In this document: positions 8,153 through 18,925 of the stretch, one piece after another
How the letters are laid out: each line of letters begins with the position of its first letter
How positions within the stretch are numbered: the first letter of the stretch is position 1
Assembly (NCBI GenBank): GCA_032716605.1
Contig: CM064517.1
Span: 25,063,308-25,127,307, forward strand
Direction: 5' to 3'
DNA from: Paralithodes platypus
Lineage: Eukaryota; Arthropoda; Malacostraca; Decapoda; Lithodidae
DNA length: 64,000 nt
The notes under the pieces: generated by a model
What the model saw: the letters and a program-made list of their open reading frames with translations, nothing else
Database searches by the model: none
What the model was told of the DNA's origin: nothing
Program-made: the position numbers and the translations under genes

Positions 8153-8769
8153 TTGTTTGTTATATTTGTGTACATTACTGAAAACGTAAATGTATAGTGA
8201 TTTGTGACGACTTAGTTATTAAGTATTCATGTAAAATATCTGACAGATACTAAAAATATTTAAAGTACCACTGAGAATGACGGCAATATTCTAAGAAAAG
8301 TGACTTACCTATTAAGTAATTCAAACACTGTTTAGGATAACTTAGCTGATTCTGAATAAATGTCCAATAATTAGATGTAATTGAAAAGGTAAAATTGTAT
8401 ATCAGAGTACTTTTATATGCAAAGTTTGTTTAAGAGAAAGATCGAAATACTGCCAATTTACCTTTAAAATATACGATGGCGCATTTCGTGTACATTTTCT
8501 TGCTATTATTTGACGATTTTATTCAGATTAGGAAGGGTATATGGAAATCAGAGGGTTAATAAAGATAGTCTTTACCCTTATATTTCCCACAGATCATTCC
8601 TAAATCTTATAAAATCATCTGATAATAGCCAGAATAAACACTCAATATGCGTCATGATCTCGAAAGGCGTTTATGTGGAATTTTAATATTTTCTCTGCTA
8701 AAATGTGTTCATCGCCTAGTACTTTGAATTATGGTATATTGTCTGGAAATTGAGCGTGTGAGGATTACA
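8153..8769. other. Gene-free; decayed family A sequence
   Basis: AT-rich. Around 8480-8660 there is TTGACGATTTTATTCAGATTAGG...TATAAAATCATCTGATAATAGCC, the internal palindrome of family A without clear ends. Otherwise nothing recognised. Confidence 0.45.
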
Positions 8770-8990
8770 TTAACCCTTTGAGTACCAGCGACGTGTGCAT
8801 TTTTTTGTTTTTATTCTAGCTATAATTAGATGACATTATGCAGCTTAGGAAGGATCTGTGGGAGTTAAAAGGGTTGGTTGAGATAGTTTGAAGCCATATT
8901 ATTGCAACAGGTCCTAACTAAACTGAATACAATCGTCTAATAGTTGCCAGAATATAATTAAAAGGACGTCCCTAGTACCGAATGAGTTAA
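8770..8990. mobile_element. TTAA MITE, family A
   Basis: Left TTAACCCTTTGAGTACCAG, right GTACCGAATGAGTTAA. The internal palindromic blocks TAGATGACATTATGCAGCTT and CTGAATACAATCGTCTAATA match the other A copies. About 220 bp, non-coding. TTAA at both ends and CCC/GGG next to it fit a piggyBac-type MITE. Confidence 0.8.
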
Positions 8991-8999
8991 TGATTAGAT

Positions 9000-9290
9000 T
9001 TTTGTTTTCACTCCCTTAGACCTCCAATCAAGCTTGATAAAATACCCCCAAGACCCCCCTTCGAGAAAAATTTGTACATTTTTCAATAGAAAACTGCCAC
9101 GGCCAGGCACAAACCTCTTATGCCATTTAAGTGTCAATTATTTCCTGGCGAACTACAGTATAGCGAGCCTGCAATTTAGGAGGAACCGGGGCATTTTTAT
9201 GCAAAACATTTACATATTTATCTCGAAGGGGGGTGTTGGGGGTATTATTTTAAGGTTGATGGAGGTCTAGGGAGGAAACTATAAAAGTGA
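9000..9290. mobile_element. Family C element, rearranged
   Basis: Mixed orientation: minus-strand-like start (CTTAGACCTCCAATCAAGCTTG, CCACGGCC) joined to plus-strand-like middle and end (TTATGCCATTTAAGTGTC, CCTGGCGAAC, GGAGGTCTAGGGAGGAAACT). Probably two nested or inverted copies. Confidence 0.6.
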
Positions 9291-9633
9291 ATACAGTATA
9301 TAAATATATAAATAAATACAAAATCTGCCCTTAAATCTGTGTGACGACTTTACTTGTGATATATGGAAGAACAGTATTAGTATAGTGATGTGTGTGTAGT
9401 TACAGTAATGCAAATATACCTGTTTATTTATGTTTATGGGCAACTAACCTTAAACTTGTGCTTCACGGGCTTATAAATATTTATGAAGTTAACCTGATCT
9501 CCTTTATGTGATTCTAGTCAGATAGTAAACATTAATAAGGGTATATAAAGCCTATTACTGTGTTTCTTTGTGGATAGTATATTGCATACTAATAATGTTC
9601 TCTTCCGTTATTGACAACATATGCTGAAGTTAG
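9291..9633. other. AT-rich spacer
   Basis: No gene or repeat family recognised; short (TA)n and ATAAATA runs only. Confidence 0.45.
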
Positions 9634-9895
9634 TTGCGGCTCGCTTGGTGTAGTGACTAGCGTCTCGGACTTCCACCCAGAAGGCCCGGGTTCGCGCCCA
9701 CGCTCGGCGCATTAAAGATTTTTCACAAGCACTGAGTCGTTACCATCCCTCATGAGCAAAGGGATGGGGTAGTAGTACAGGACCCCAATGGAAATACGCC
9801 TAATAGGCCTTATTGAGCTATCCTTAGCTAGCTTAGCATGCGCTAGCTTTAAGAACTATTATTATTATTATTATTATTATCATCATGTGATCTTA
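9634..9895 (+). mobile_element. tRNA-derived SINE with (ATT)n tail
   Basis: Head CGGCTCGCTTGGTGTAGTGA (A-box-like) and GGCCCGGGTTCGCGCCC (B-box-like). A body of about 150 bp follows, then (ATT)n at 9856-9883. Head-body-simple tail is typical SINE architecture. Confidence 0.65.
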
Positions 9896-10300
9896 TGTTG
9901 GATGTAAGAGAGTAGGATTTGTTTACAAACATAATTTGTTATAACATGGTTTATTCAGCATAATGAATTAACTATTACATAACAAACTAAATTTGTAATA
10001 TAATCAGATTAATTTTCCTCTTATACATAAAGCCATTTAGTTTGCACGAACTCATGTGAACAATTGTACTTTAGAATCCATGTGTACATCTGTGCAAATA
10101 ATTGGTTAGCTGGTTCTATTTATAAGTGACATCTTTAAAATTAGGTAAGAGAGTGTTTATACCAACGTAATTGAATGTCAAAGCAAATATATTTTATTAT
10201 ATAAAGATCTATATGGTCAAAATATATTTTAAAAATATATGTATACTGTATATTAATTTAAAGAGTTTGTCATAATATTCGTAATAAGGGTTATATAACT
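9896..10300. other. AT-rich spacer
   Basis: Very AT-rich and featureless; no coding potential seen. Confidence 0.45.
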
Positions 10301-10305
10301 TGAGG

Positions 10306-10672
10306 GGGCCCACCTCGCTTGTTTTCTCTTTCTCTCCCTCTCTCTTTGGTTTGTATCCATTCGGCCCCATTCAGCCTACTATTTTAAGACGTTTACCCCC
10401 ATCCAGGTATCAGTATTTTCCTGGCGAGCGGTAGCGAGCCAGCATATATATATTTTTGTTTTGACAGCAAGCTCAATTTGTAAAAAAATTTATAGAAAAA
10501 TTACTCCGGCGAAGCCGGATTTCTTCATACAATGCTGGCTCGCTATCGCTCGCCAGGAAGAAATCGACACCTGGATGGGGATAAACGTTTTAAAACAGTT
10601 GGCTGAATGGGGCCGAATGGATACAAGCCAGGAAAAGGAGAGAAAAAAAAAAAAGGCTGGTGACCCCCTTTA
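10306..10672. mobile_element. Fold-back (palindromic) family C element
   Basis: The left arm (TTGTATCCATTCGGCCCCAT ... CCTGGCGAGCGGTAGCGAGC) is repeated as its reverse complement in the right arm (GCTCGCTATCGCTCGCCAGG ... ATGGGGCCGAATGGATACAA) around an AT-rich centre near 10450-10500. The right end CCCCCTTTAA abuts a family A element. Confidence 0.8.
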
Positions 10673-10880
10673 ACTCTATGAAGATTATGACATATTTTGA
10701 CAATTATTTCTGGTTACGATTATATAATGCTTAAGAAAGTTCTGTGGGGATTACTAGGATAAAAAGTATCTCAACGCTCTGACTTACATATACCCTTCCT
10801 AATCTGAATAAAATCGTCTAATGATAACCAGAAATTAGAAAATAAATGCGTAATTGGATCTTGAAAGTGTTATAATCCTA
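10669..10880. mobile_element. TTAA MITE, family A (diverged)
   Basis: Starts at the TTAA that ends the preceding C element (TTTAACTCTATGAAGATTATG) and contains the A-type internal palindrome (GATTATATAATGCTTAAGAA / CTGAATAAAATCGTCTAATG). The right end is degraded (TTGAAAGTGTTATAA). Confidence 0.6.
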
Positions 10881-11535
10881 TGCTGCATAATAAACCTTGG
10901 TGTCAATGTATCGTTTGACTTATCTAAATAAACTGGTATTTATAATATGTTTTCTTATATAAATATCGACTATACGGTATTAGCAGTAAGGTCGCGCTAA
11001 TAAGTCATGTCCCAGCTGTCATTACGTTTGGCTCGCTTTGTGCTGTATTAATGTGTGTCAGATGTTGAATAGGGTGGGTAAGTGTAGGAACATGTTTGTA
11101 TATTAAACTCGATATGAAGAAATGAAACTTAGATATTGCTGATACCAATTATTGATAGAAATATACTTGGTGCCGAGAAATCACTTATTAGCGCGACTGT
11201 ACATAGCGATTTTAATGAGTTCTTTTGCATTTATCTTAGACCTATGTCGTCCCAGTTTTGGTTTGTTTATTTTGCAAGTTTTACAATTTAATTTGTATTT
11301 GCTGATTTAACCCACTGAACACCAGGCAATATAATATAGGCTAAATGTACACTCCAGGACCAGCAGGTTGTCAAAAAAATAAAGGGGAGTAAGGCATCCG
11401 GCAGTAGATAGATAGGTAGATTTCTCCATATCAACCCAAATCAAGCCTCTCTTCTTAATTTCAGACTCTCTATTGCAAAGACGAGAAATCCCTGAGCACG
11501 TCAACTCTCGGATGAGCCAGGACGAGGAAGGTATG
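10881..11535. other. Gene-free AT-rich DNA
   Basis: No exon, repeat family or RNA gene recognised. A weak duplication of ATTAGCAGTAAGGTCGCGCT/ATTAGCGCGACTGTAC in inverted orientation (10980-11000, 11187-11205) suggests the ends of an old TIR element. Confidence 0.4.
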
Positions 11536-11754
11536 TTAACCCTTTCACTGTACGAGAAGGACGCCGCTCTTGATTATATTCTGGCTATTATTAGACGATT
11601 TTATTCAGTTTTTGAAGGATATGTTGTAGTTTGAGGGTTAGTCGAGAATGTGTTTACCACTTTGATTTCTAGAGATAATTCCTAAACTGAATGAAACTGT
11701 CTAATGATAGCCAGGATAAACCGTCCCAACGCGTCATAATCCTCAAGGGGTAAT
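11536..11754. mobile_element. TTAA MITE, family A
   Basis: Left TTAACCCTTTCACTGTACGA, internal TTAGACGATTTTATTCAG/CTGAATGAAACTGTCTAATG, right CCTCAAGGGGTAA (terminal TTAA degraded). Confidence 0.7.
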
Positions 11755-11988
11755 AATTCCAATCATTGCCTAGAACCCCCAGGAATAATAACTTGCAAGA
11801 AGAATGGGTACTATGGCAGCATTATATAGTTGGTGCAAATAACAGAGGAAGAGAGAGGAAAGCAAGTAACAACAGATACAATTATCCCTACTTGGCTGCT
11901 TGTTTGACGTTAGTGATTGGGAAAGGAAATCTTAGCTATATTGCTTAGATAACGTTTCGATTCGATGTCAGTAATCTTTTTGTCTATA

Positions 11989-12026
<38 letters not shown>

Positions 12027-12745
12027 ATAGTGTGTACAGTCGGGGAATACAGTATTAACCTTATTGGGAAATGTGTTCTTGCCTATGAATCAGAAAACAT
12101 ACAATGAAGAATGAAATAAAATATAATACGTCATAGAAAAACATATTCACTACTTAGAACTTCATTAAAACATTCATCAAACCAATCTATATAATGTGAT
12201 ATGTTCGTCTGGAAGAAGGAAGCTGGTTTGACAATGAAGTAGTTTTCCCTTATATCTGGCCAGTAGAGACGTTTTCTCTTATACCAAGTTTGCTAGAGCA
12301 TTATCGTATTTCGCATGGAAGGGTAACTATATTGTTCAGCACAGTATTGTTCAGAGATTTTATACTCAATTTCCGTAGCGTAAGCCTATCAACTACTCTG
12401 TATTATATTTTTGTATCTGCATAGCCCTCAGTTACAATGGTTTTCTAAGTGCTGGGGCTTGTAGTGCAAGGTAAATACAAAATAAATATAGGAAAAAGTA
12501 GAGTTTCCCTCTCAACACTGGTTCAACATATACAGTTACATCGTAACATCTCTCGACTTGGCTAGCAGATGATAATACGATAATTATATAGGAAAAAGAG
12601 AGATAAAAACATATATACTGTATATTATATTTGGTAGAGAGATTGTCTCTTGCTTCTAGAAAATCGGGCTACCATATGTGTAAGTCTTGTATCTGTTATT
12701 CGAAAATGGATATTAATCGTGATCGTGTATTCAACCTTTAACTGT
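11755..12745. other. Gene-free; microsatellite and old repeats
   Basis: Holds (CT)n at 11992-12023 and, at 12390-12490, a diverged copy of the 4680-4790 block (GTGCTGGGGCTTGTAGTGCA). The rest is AT-rich with no recognised content. Confidence 0.5.
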
Positions 12746-12818
12746 GTTGGTGGTGTAATGGTTTAGATGCTTATGTTCTGGGTGTGGCGTCCCGAGTTCG
12801 AATCCCGGGAGGACCATA
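12746..12818 (+). mobile_element. tRNA-like SINE head, not a functional tRNA
   Basis: TGGTGTAATGGTTTAGATGC resembles an A box and CCGAGTTCGAATCCCGGGAG a T-arm with B box. The T-stem has a mismatch and the would-be acceptor strand GAGGACC has no partner 5' of the A box, so this is a tRNA-derived repeat. Confidence 0.5.
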
Positions 12819-12935
12819 ATTATGCTTTCATTAGTTTATTCAAGTGCATTGGGGTTTGTAATTGATGATTAATGTCAAGAACGGGGTGTTACTTAATGCA
12901 TGTTTATATTGTTAAACGTATCATGTTGAGATGAA

Positions 12936-13075
12936 CACCGATACCTTGACATAATGAACACATATAATACTTGAGGAGGAACACATTATTGACAACATTT
13001 CGTAAATAGAAGCTATATTTGCTGAACAATGTCAATAAAGTGCTCCTCCTCAAATGGTGTATAGCCTAATATCAA
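12936..13075. mobile_element. Palindromic MITE, family G
   Basis: Left TTGAGGAGGAACACATTATT and right AATAAAGTGCTCCTCCTCAA are inverted repeats, extended inward by TTGACAACATTTCG / AACAATGTCAA. It is the intact relative of the element whose end is amplified at 58558-59165. Confidence 0.75.
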
Positions 13076-13155
13076 TAAATCGCATACTCTTCTGCCAATC
13101 GAGTCGTGATACTACTATTGCCCGGAACTGCACACCAATACTGTATTTAATGTCA

Positions 13156-13506
13156 TTAAAGGGGATGTAATTGCTTTTTCTGGACCCCTTTCTCCCTCGT
13201 GTTTAGCCCCATTAGTTTTGGAATTTTATGACGTTCGGCCTATTAGTTTGGTGATTTTAACACCTTTAGCTCCATTTCGTTGTCAATTTTATTATCTATC
13301 TTGCCATTTAGGTGTCGATTTTTTCCTGGCCAGCGATAGCGAGCCTGTAGTTATAAGATGAACCGGGGACATTTTTCTACCGACAAATTTACAACTTTAT
13401 CTTGAGGGGAGGTCTACGAGGTGTTTTTCTAAGTTTGAGGGAGGTCTAGGGAGGAAACTAAAAATAAATGAATTAATAGACCAAAAAACAGCCACTAGCC
13501 CCTTAA
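13156..13506 (+). mobile_element. TTAA element, family C (full length)
   Basis: TTAAAGGGGATG at the left and TAGCCCCTTAA at the right, with all family landmarks between (CCCATTAGTTTTGGAATTTT, GGTGTCGATTTTTTCCTGG, GATAGCGAGCCTG, GGACATTTTTCTACCGAC, GGAGGTCTAGGGAGGAAACT). 351 bp, non-coding. Confidence 0.85.
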
Positions 13507-13564
13507 CAGATATAATTTTACGGTATTAGTACTCAGAGACCAATATTAATGCTTTTCACGGATT

Positions 13565-13979
13565 AGAGTTGTTGTTGTTGTTGTTGTTGTTGTTCCCCAA
13601 GCTGCCTGGCCGAACAGCCCCAAGGCCCCAGGCAAGGCCAAGGCCATAACCTAGCGCCCCCAAAGAACCCTCCCTGCCGACCACAATAAAGCCTGGGTGA
13701 CCGAAGCCACTCCATGGCGGGGAGCTGAGGAGGGTGCGGAAACGCCCGGGAAACAAAGCCCCACCCAGGGCCCTGTGCCCCTCCGCAATTATGAAGAGAA
13801 AGTTGAGGGGCAAAGGGAAAATGTGACGCTTTGGCTTCCAATCTTGGTAGATTGGGAGGTCAATCCACGTTAGAGACGCCGTCACTTGATATCTAGAAAA
13901 TACACAAGTAAAAGGAACAGTCAGAGCAAGCTATGGGTATGGCAGAGATTGCTCAGTTCTCACTCTGATAGACCAGCCC
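13565..13979 (-). mobile_element. About 520-bp retroelement with (AAC)n tail, copy 2 (5' truncated)
   Basis: Same element as 7633-8152. The (AAC)n tail lies at the left and the 5' part is missing where the LINE fragment at 13980 begins. Confidence 0.75.
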
Positions 13980-14560
13980 AGTTTGTGCCATTTGTGACTG
14001 TGTATAAAGCAGACAAAAGGCAGGTTGCCTGTAATGAGTGTCTCTCTCTCAGCCAAAACAGTGACAGAGAGCTAAATTCAAGGTACGTTGGGGTCAAAAT
14101 GCCTGGACACACGAAGTTTATAGCTGTTTAACTCATAGAATGAAGGAATGATTGATTGAGGGAGAGAGTTCTAGAGTTCACTTGTTGAGTAGAACAAAGA
14201 CTGAGAAAACGTGCCAATTCTTGGGTTCGAGAGCTGGACAGAATAGGAGTGGGACTGTGTTGAAAGGCGGGTGCCTCGCACTCGCCGCAAGGGAAGGGCT
14301 ATGCAAGAAGAGTGCTCTGCAGAACACTGATTGTTGGAATAGCAATAGAAGAGTGAAAGAGATGCAACATTGCAGCGTATAGAAAGAGATTGTAGTGAAC
14401 TAGTAAGAGGAAGTGAGTTGATGAGGCGAAATGCTTTTGATTCTACTCGTTCGAGAAGTGAGGTATTGGTGGAGCCTCCCCACATATGCGAACAATACTC
14501 AATACAGAGCAAGAAGCTGTGCGGGGGTGAAGAACCCACGGAGCCAGTTGAGCACACTTA
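13980..14560 (-). mobile_element. Non-LTR retrotransposon 3' fragment (RT C-terminus)
   Basis: Minus-strand frame from 14557 reads FLLCIEYCSHMWGGSTNTSL then LERVESKAFRLI, NVASLSLFYCYSNNQCS and RGTRLSTQSHSYSVQLSNP, followed in another frame by a WNSLP-type region and a short 3' UTR. CxHxWG, KAFRLI, SLFYRY-like and the RT.L..HP-like stretch are typical of the end of the reverse-transcriptase ORF in jockey/CR1-type LINEs. 5' truncated and frame-broken. Related tails lie at 6770, 18545, 20868, 27195, 48790 and 53780. Confidence 0.75.
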
Positions 14561-15438
14561 ACTTTTGAGAAGCTGTTTTAGCATACACATAGGTTGAACC
14601 ATGCTGTCGTGAATCCTGGGGCCAGCATTCCCGAGTGACACTGACTAGGGAACTCTTGTAGGTCCTAAGAATTGAGAATGCATAAACCGTAATATTTTTT
14701 GGACGGAGGTTATGTTTTTGCCTCCGTTTGCTTGTTTGTCTGTCTGTAAACAAGATATCTCACAAAGTTATGAACCAAATTTCACGAAATTTGGTGGACA
14801 GATATGATATGCGCTATGAACTGATTCTCACAAAATTTGGTGGGCAGATAGGATATGAACCAAGGAAAAAGTTATTCAATTTAGGAGGCCATCCAGAGAT
14901 TTCCACGAAACTTGGTGGGCAGATAGGATACTCGCCAAGGAAGAACATTTTCAATTTAGGAGGCAATCCAGATCATATCCTGGAACCCAGATCCAGAAGA
15001 GAATTTAGGCCTATAATATTATTGGTAAAGAATCAGCCAGTGCAGGCGGAGGTATGTGCTCTACCGAGTGTCCCTATAATTGTTGTATGTAACCCAGAAT
15101 TATATACCTGTATTTTGTTAGTTTATTGTTTTCCTTTACATTTCTATTTTGTATATATCTGTGTTAGTATGTGTTCATATATACAGTATATATATTAATG
15201 TTAATATATTCATTCATGTAATAAAGCCAATAAGCGTACTCGCGATTCCAGCAGAGATAAATCCCATTTAAAGTGCATTACGCCAAAGTTAGTAACGTGA
15301 TAAAGTTGATGTTCCGTTATGTAAATGCCTGCCTTAAAGTAGAGGGACCTTTAACACGGAACTGGCTTTAAGGGGAAGTGTGTAGGCCCTATGCATTGGT
15401 TTATTCATATACTGTATACTATATATATATATATATAT

Positions 15439-15470
<32 letters not shown>

Positions 15471-15475
15471 GAGAA
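14561..15475. other. Repeat with internal near-repeats, then microsatellites
   Basis: At 14700-15062 a repeat contains three diverged modules of ACGAAATTTGGTGGACAGAT followed by GAACCAAGGA-like words. Its plus frame reads KFGGQIGYEPRKKLFNLGGHP and KLGGQIGYSPRK. It ends GCGGAGGTATGTGCTCTACC. I believe this is a widespread non-coding repeat and treat the frame as incidental. (TA)n and (TG)n lie at 15420-15470. Confidence 0.5.
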
Positions 15476-15690
15476 TAAAACACAAATACGTGTGATCAAA
15501 TTATGTAGTAAAGGTAGCAGGAAAAATTAAACATTGGAACACCAAACTTTCGTCTATTCTCTCAAGACATCTTCAGGGTAATACAAGAATACAGAGGAAG
15601 GCGGAGGCTTAAATACCCCCTTCTATATTATCTGTGAGATGCTAACTAGCATATAAAAACAAAAAGTGTTGCCATCTTACTGCAATTTAA
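15476..15690 (-). mobile_element. Penelope-like or hammerhead-like repeat fragment
   Basis: Inverted copy of the 2217-2455 repeat. On the minus strand it reads CTGAAGATGTCTTGAGAG then AATAGACGAAAGTTTG (15575 down to 15541), so both CTGANGA and GAAA core boxes are present around a GTCT/AGAC stem. Confidence 0.5.
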
Positions 15691-15811
15691 GTAATAATAA
15701 TAATAATATAAAATTTGAAACTAGGCAGGAAAATTTGAATGGATGATGAAGTTAGAGAAATATATGCAATAGTGTTACAAATAAGAGTGATATATGGAGG
15801 GGGGGGGGATG

Positions 15812-16472
<661 letters not shown>

Positions 16473-16828
16473 TTAAAGGGGGATGGTTCTTTTTTCTGCC
16501 CTCCTCCCCCTTCTCCCTCATGTTTAGCCTCATTAGCTTTGAGATTTGGAGACGTTCGTTCCATTAGCTTGGCGAATTTAAGACCTCCATTTCTTTGTCA
16601 AAATGAGGACCATTCGTGTCATTTAAGTGTCGATTGTTTTCCTGGCGAGCGATAGCGAGCCTGTAATTTTAGGAGAAACCGGTCGATGTACAAATCTATC
16701 TCGAAGGGATGTTTAGAGGATGTTTAGAGGGTGTTTAGAGGGTGTTTTCTTAAGCTTGATGGTGGTCTAGCGAGGAAACTAATAAATATATAAATACATG
16801 AATACAAAAATAGACGCTACCCCCTTAA
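16473..16828 (+). mobile_element. TTAA element, family C (full length)
   Basis: TTAAAGGGGGATG left end, CTACCCCCTTAA right end, full set of family C landmarks, and a small GGATGTTTAGAGG triplication near 16710-16750. Its right TTAA is shared with the family A element that follows. Confidence 0.85.
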
Positions 16829-17060
16829 CCCTTTGAAGATTGGGACTCATTTCGACAGTTTATTCTGACGCCTTTTGACCTTTGAAGCTGGCTACATTTA
16901 GATGATATTGTGCAGTTTAAGAAAGACCTATGTTACGGAGAGGGTTTGTTGAGATCGTATTTACTCATTCGAATCGTACAGGTAGATTACAAACTAAAGA
17001 AAATCGTATAATAGTAACCAGGTTCTGATGAAAATGACGTAATGGTGGTGAAGGGGTAAA
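16825..17060. mobile_element. TTAA MITE, family A
   Basis: TTAACCCTTTGAAGATTGGG at the left, TTTAGATGATATTGTGCAG/CTAAAGAAAATCGTATAATA inside, right end AATGACGTAATGGTGGTGAA then GGGGTAA. The right terminus is the founder of the 28-bp array that follows. Confidence 0.7.
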
Positions 17061-17369
17061 AATGACGTAATGGTAGTGAAGGGGTAAAAATGACGTAATG
17101 GTAGTGAAGGGGTAAAAATGACGTAATGGTAGTGAAGGGGTAAAAATGACGTAATGGTAGTGAAGGGGTAAAAATGACGTAATGGTAGTGAAGGGGTAAA
17201 AATTACGTATTGGTAGTGAAGGGGTAAAAATGACGTAATGGTAGTGAAGGGGTAAAAATGACGTAATGGTAGTGAAGGGGTAAAAATGACGTAATGGTAG
17301 TGAAGGGGTAAAAATGACGTAATGGTAGTGAAGGGGTAAACATTACGTAATGGTAGTGAAGGGGTAACA
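17033..17369. repeat. 28-bp minisatellite, 12 copies, TGACGTAA in most
   Basis: Twelve copies of AATGACGTAATGGTAGTGAA plus GGGGTAAA. Ten keep TGACGTAA, a CREB/ATF/PAR-bZIP-type octamer; two read TTACGTA. The unit equals the right end of the adjacent family A MITE. Confidence 0.95.
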
Positions 17370-17904
17370 ATTAAAAGATCATAGATGTAATGTTTTTTTT
17401 TTTTTTTTTTTTCCCTATGTCTAAGAGCCTTCCCCCGGTACTTAGTAAATCCATGCAGAGCTGTTCATCCTCTTCAATATTTCTTGCATTTGCTTTAAGT
17501 GAGAGAGACAGAGAGAGAGATGTAGTTGATTTAAAGGAAAGGGAAAGCGCGTGTGAGAATGTGTGAGTGGTGGTTGGCTTAAAGGAGAGAGAGAAAGACG
17601 TGGGTGCTTTAAAGGGAAGCTCTATGACAAGCTCTAGAAGGCGTTATTGTGAGTTGAGCTCTATATTGAAAGATTGGTTGGGTAAATATCCAGACAAGTT
17701 AAATGATGGAGTAAAATATATTAACCAGTAGTTAATAGGAAAAATACTAATATACTCAATAAAATGGGATGATCTATAAATAGCTAATATATATACAGTA
17801 TATATATTTATATATATTATATCATATCTCACAAACACACGTGAGCTACTAAATGTTTTTATACTCTCAGCAGGGCTCGAACCACCAAAAGCCAGAAAGA
17901 TTGT
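17370..17904. other. Gene-free spacer
   Basis: Poly-T at 17393-17412, GA-rich patches 17500-17600, AT-rich sequence with TATATA runs. No gene seen. Confidence 0.5.
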
Positions 17905-18427
17905 TTTTGTTGTTGTTGTTGTTCCCCAAGCTGCCTGGCCGAACAGCCCCAAGGCCCCGAGCAAAGCCAAGGCCATAACCGAGCGCCCCCACAGAACCCT
18001 CCCTGCCGACCACAATAAAGCCTGGGTGACCGAAGCCACTCCATGGCGGGGAGCTGAGGAGGGTGCGGAAACACCCGGGAAACCAAAGCCCCACCCAGGG
18101 CCCTGTGCCCCTCAACAATTATGAAGAGAAAGTTGAGGGGCAAAGGAAAAATGTGACGCTTTGACTTCCAATCTTGGTAAATTGGGAGGTCAATCCACGG
18201 AAGAGACACCGTCACTTGAGATCTAGAAAATATATAAGTAAAAGGAACAGTCAGAGTAAGCTTTGGGTATGGCAGAGATCGCTCAGTTCTCACTCTGATA
18301 GACCAGCCCATCACCACATGACTAGAACCCAATCCTCTCAGCATCAGCTAGGAAAGGCCCTAGAAAGCCACCTGTGGCGGGGGGATAGCTCCCCTATTTC
18401 AACCCTTTTCGGGGTTGGGCACCCGCC
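17905..18427 (-). mobile_element. About 520-bp retroelement with (AAC)n tail, copy 3
   Basis: Full-length relative of 7633-8152 with the same minus-strand 5' end (GGCGGGTGCCCAACCCC). The minus frame is open for 161 codons in this copy, with no recognisable domain. Confidence 0.75.
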
Positions 18428-18544
18428 ATCCAAAAATATTGTTAATGCTTTAACCAACTCTCCCAGGCCGCGATCAAGGAAACAACCTTTTCCTATAATT
18501 ATGTATTAAGGATAAGGGAAATACTAGGAGGGCGGGGGGGGGGG

Positions 18545-18925
18545 GGACTATTACTACAATCAGTGTCCTTCAGAGCTCTCAGTGCATACTCTCTCCCTTG
18601 CGGCGAGTGCGAGGCACCCTCCTTTCATCACAGTCCCACTCCTATTCTGACCAGCTCTCCAACCCAAGAATTGGCACATTTTATCAGTCTTTATTCTACT
18701 CAACAAGTGAACTCTCGAACTCTCTCCCTCAATCAATTTGTCCTTCAACCTATGACTTAAGCTGATTCAATCTGTGTGTATCCAGGCATTTTGACTCCAA
18801 CATCCCTTGAATTTGGCTCTGTCAATCTTTTGGCTTTGGGGAAGATACTCGTTACAGGCAACGTGCCCTTTGTCTCCTTCATACACAGAAGGAAAAAAAC
18901 CCAATGGGTTAAAAAATCGCCTATA
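18545..18925 (+). mobile_element. LINE 3' fragment
   Basis: Plus-strand equivalent of the 13980-14560 fragment: coding remnants of the C-terminal region (HSYSDQLSNPRIGTF, YSTSELSNSLPQS in the right frame), then the 3' UTR ending CTCGTTACAGGCAACGTGCC and TTTGTCTCCTTCATACACAG. Truncated and with stops. Confidence 0.7.

Noticed and set aside
12746..12818. Functional tRNA gene
   Set aside because: A- and B-box-like words are present but acceptor strands do not pair and the T-stem is mismatched. The same applies to 2712, 9634, 30700 and 31354: tRNA-derived SINE heads.
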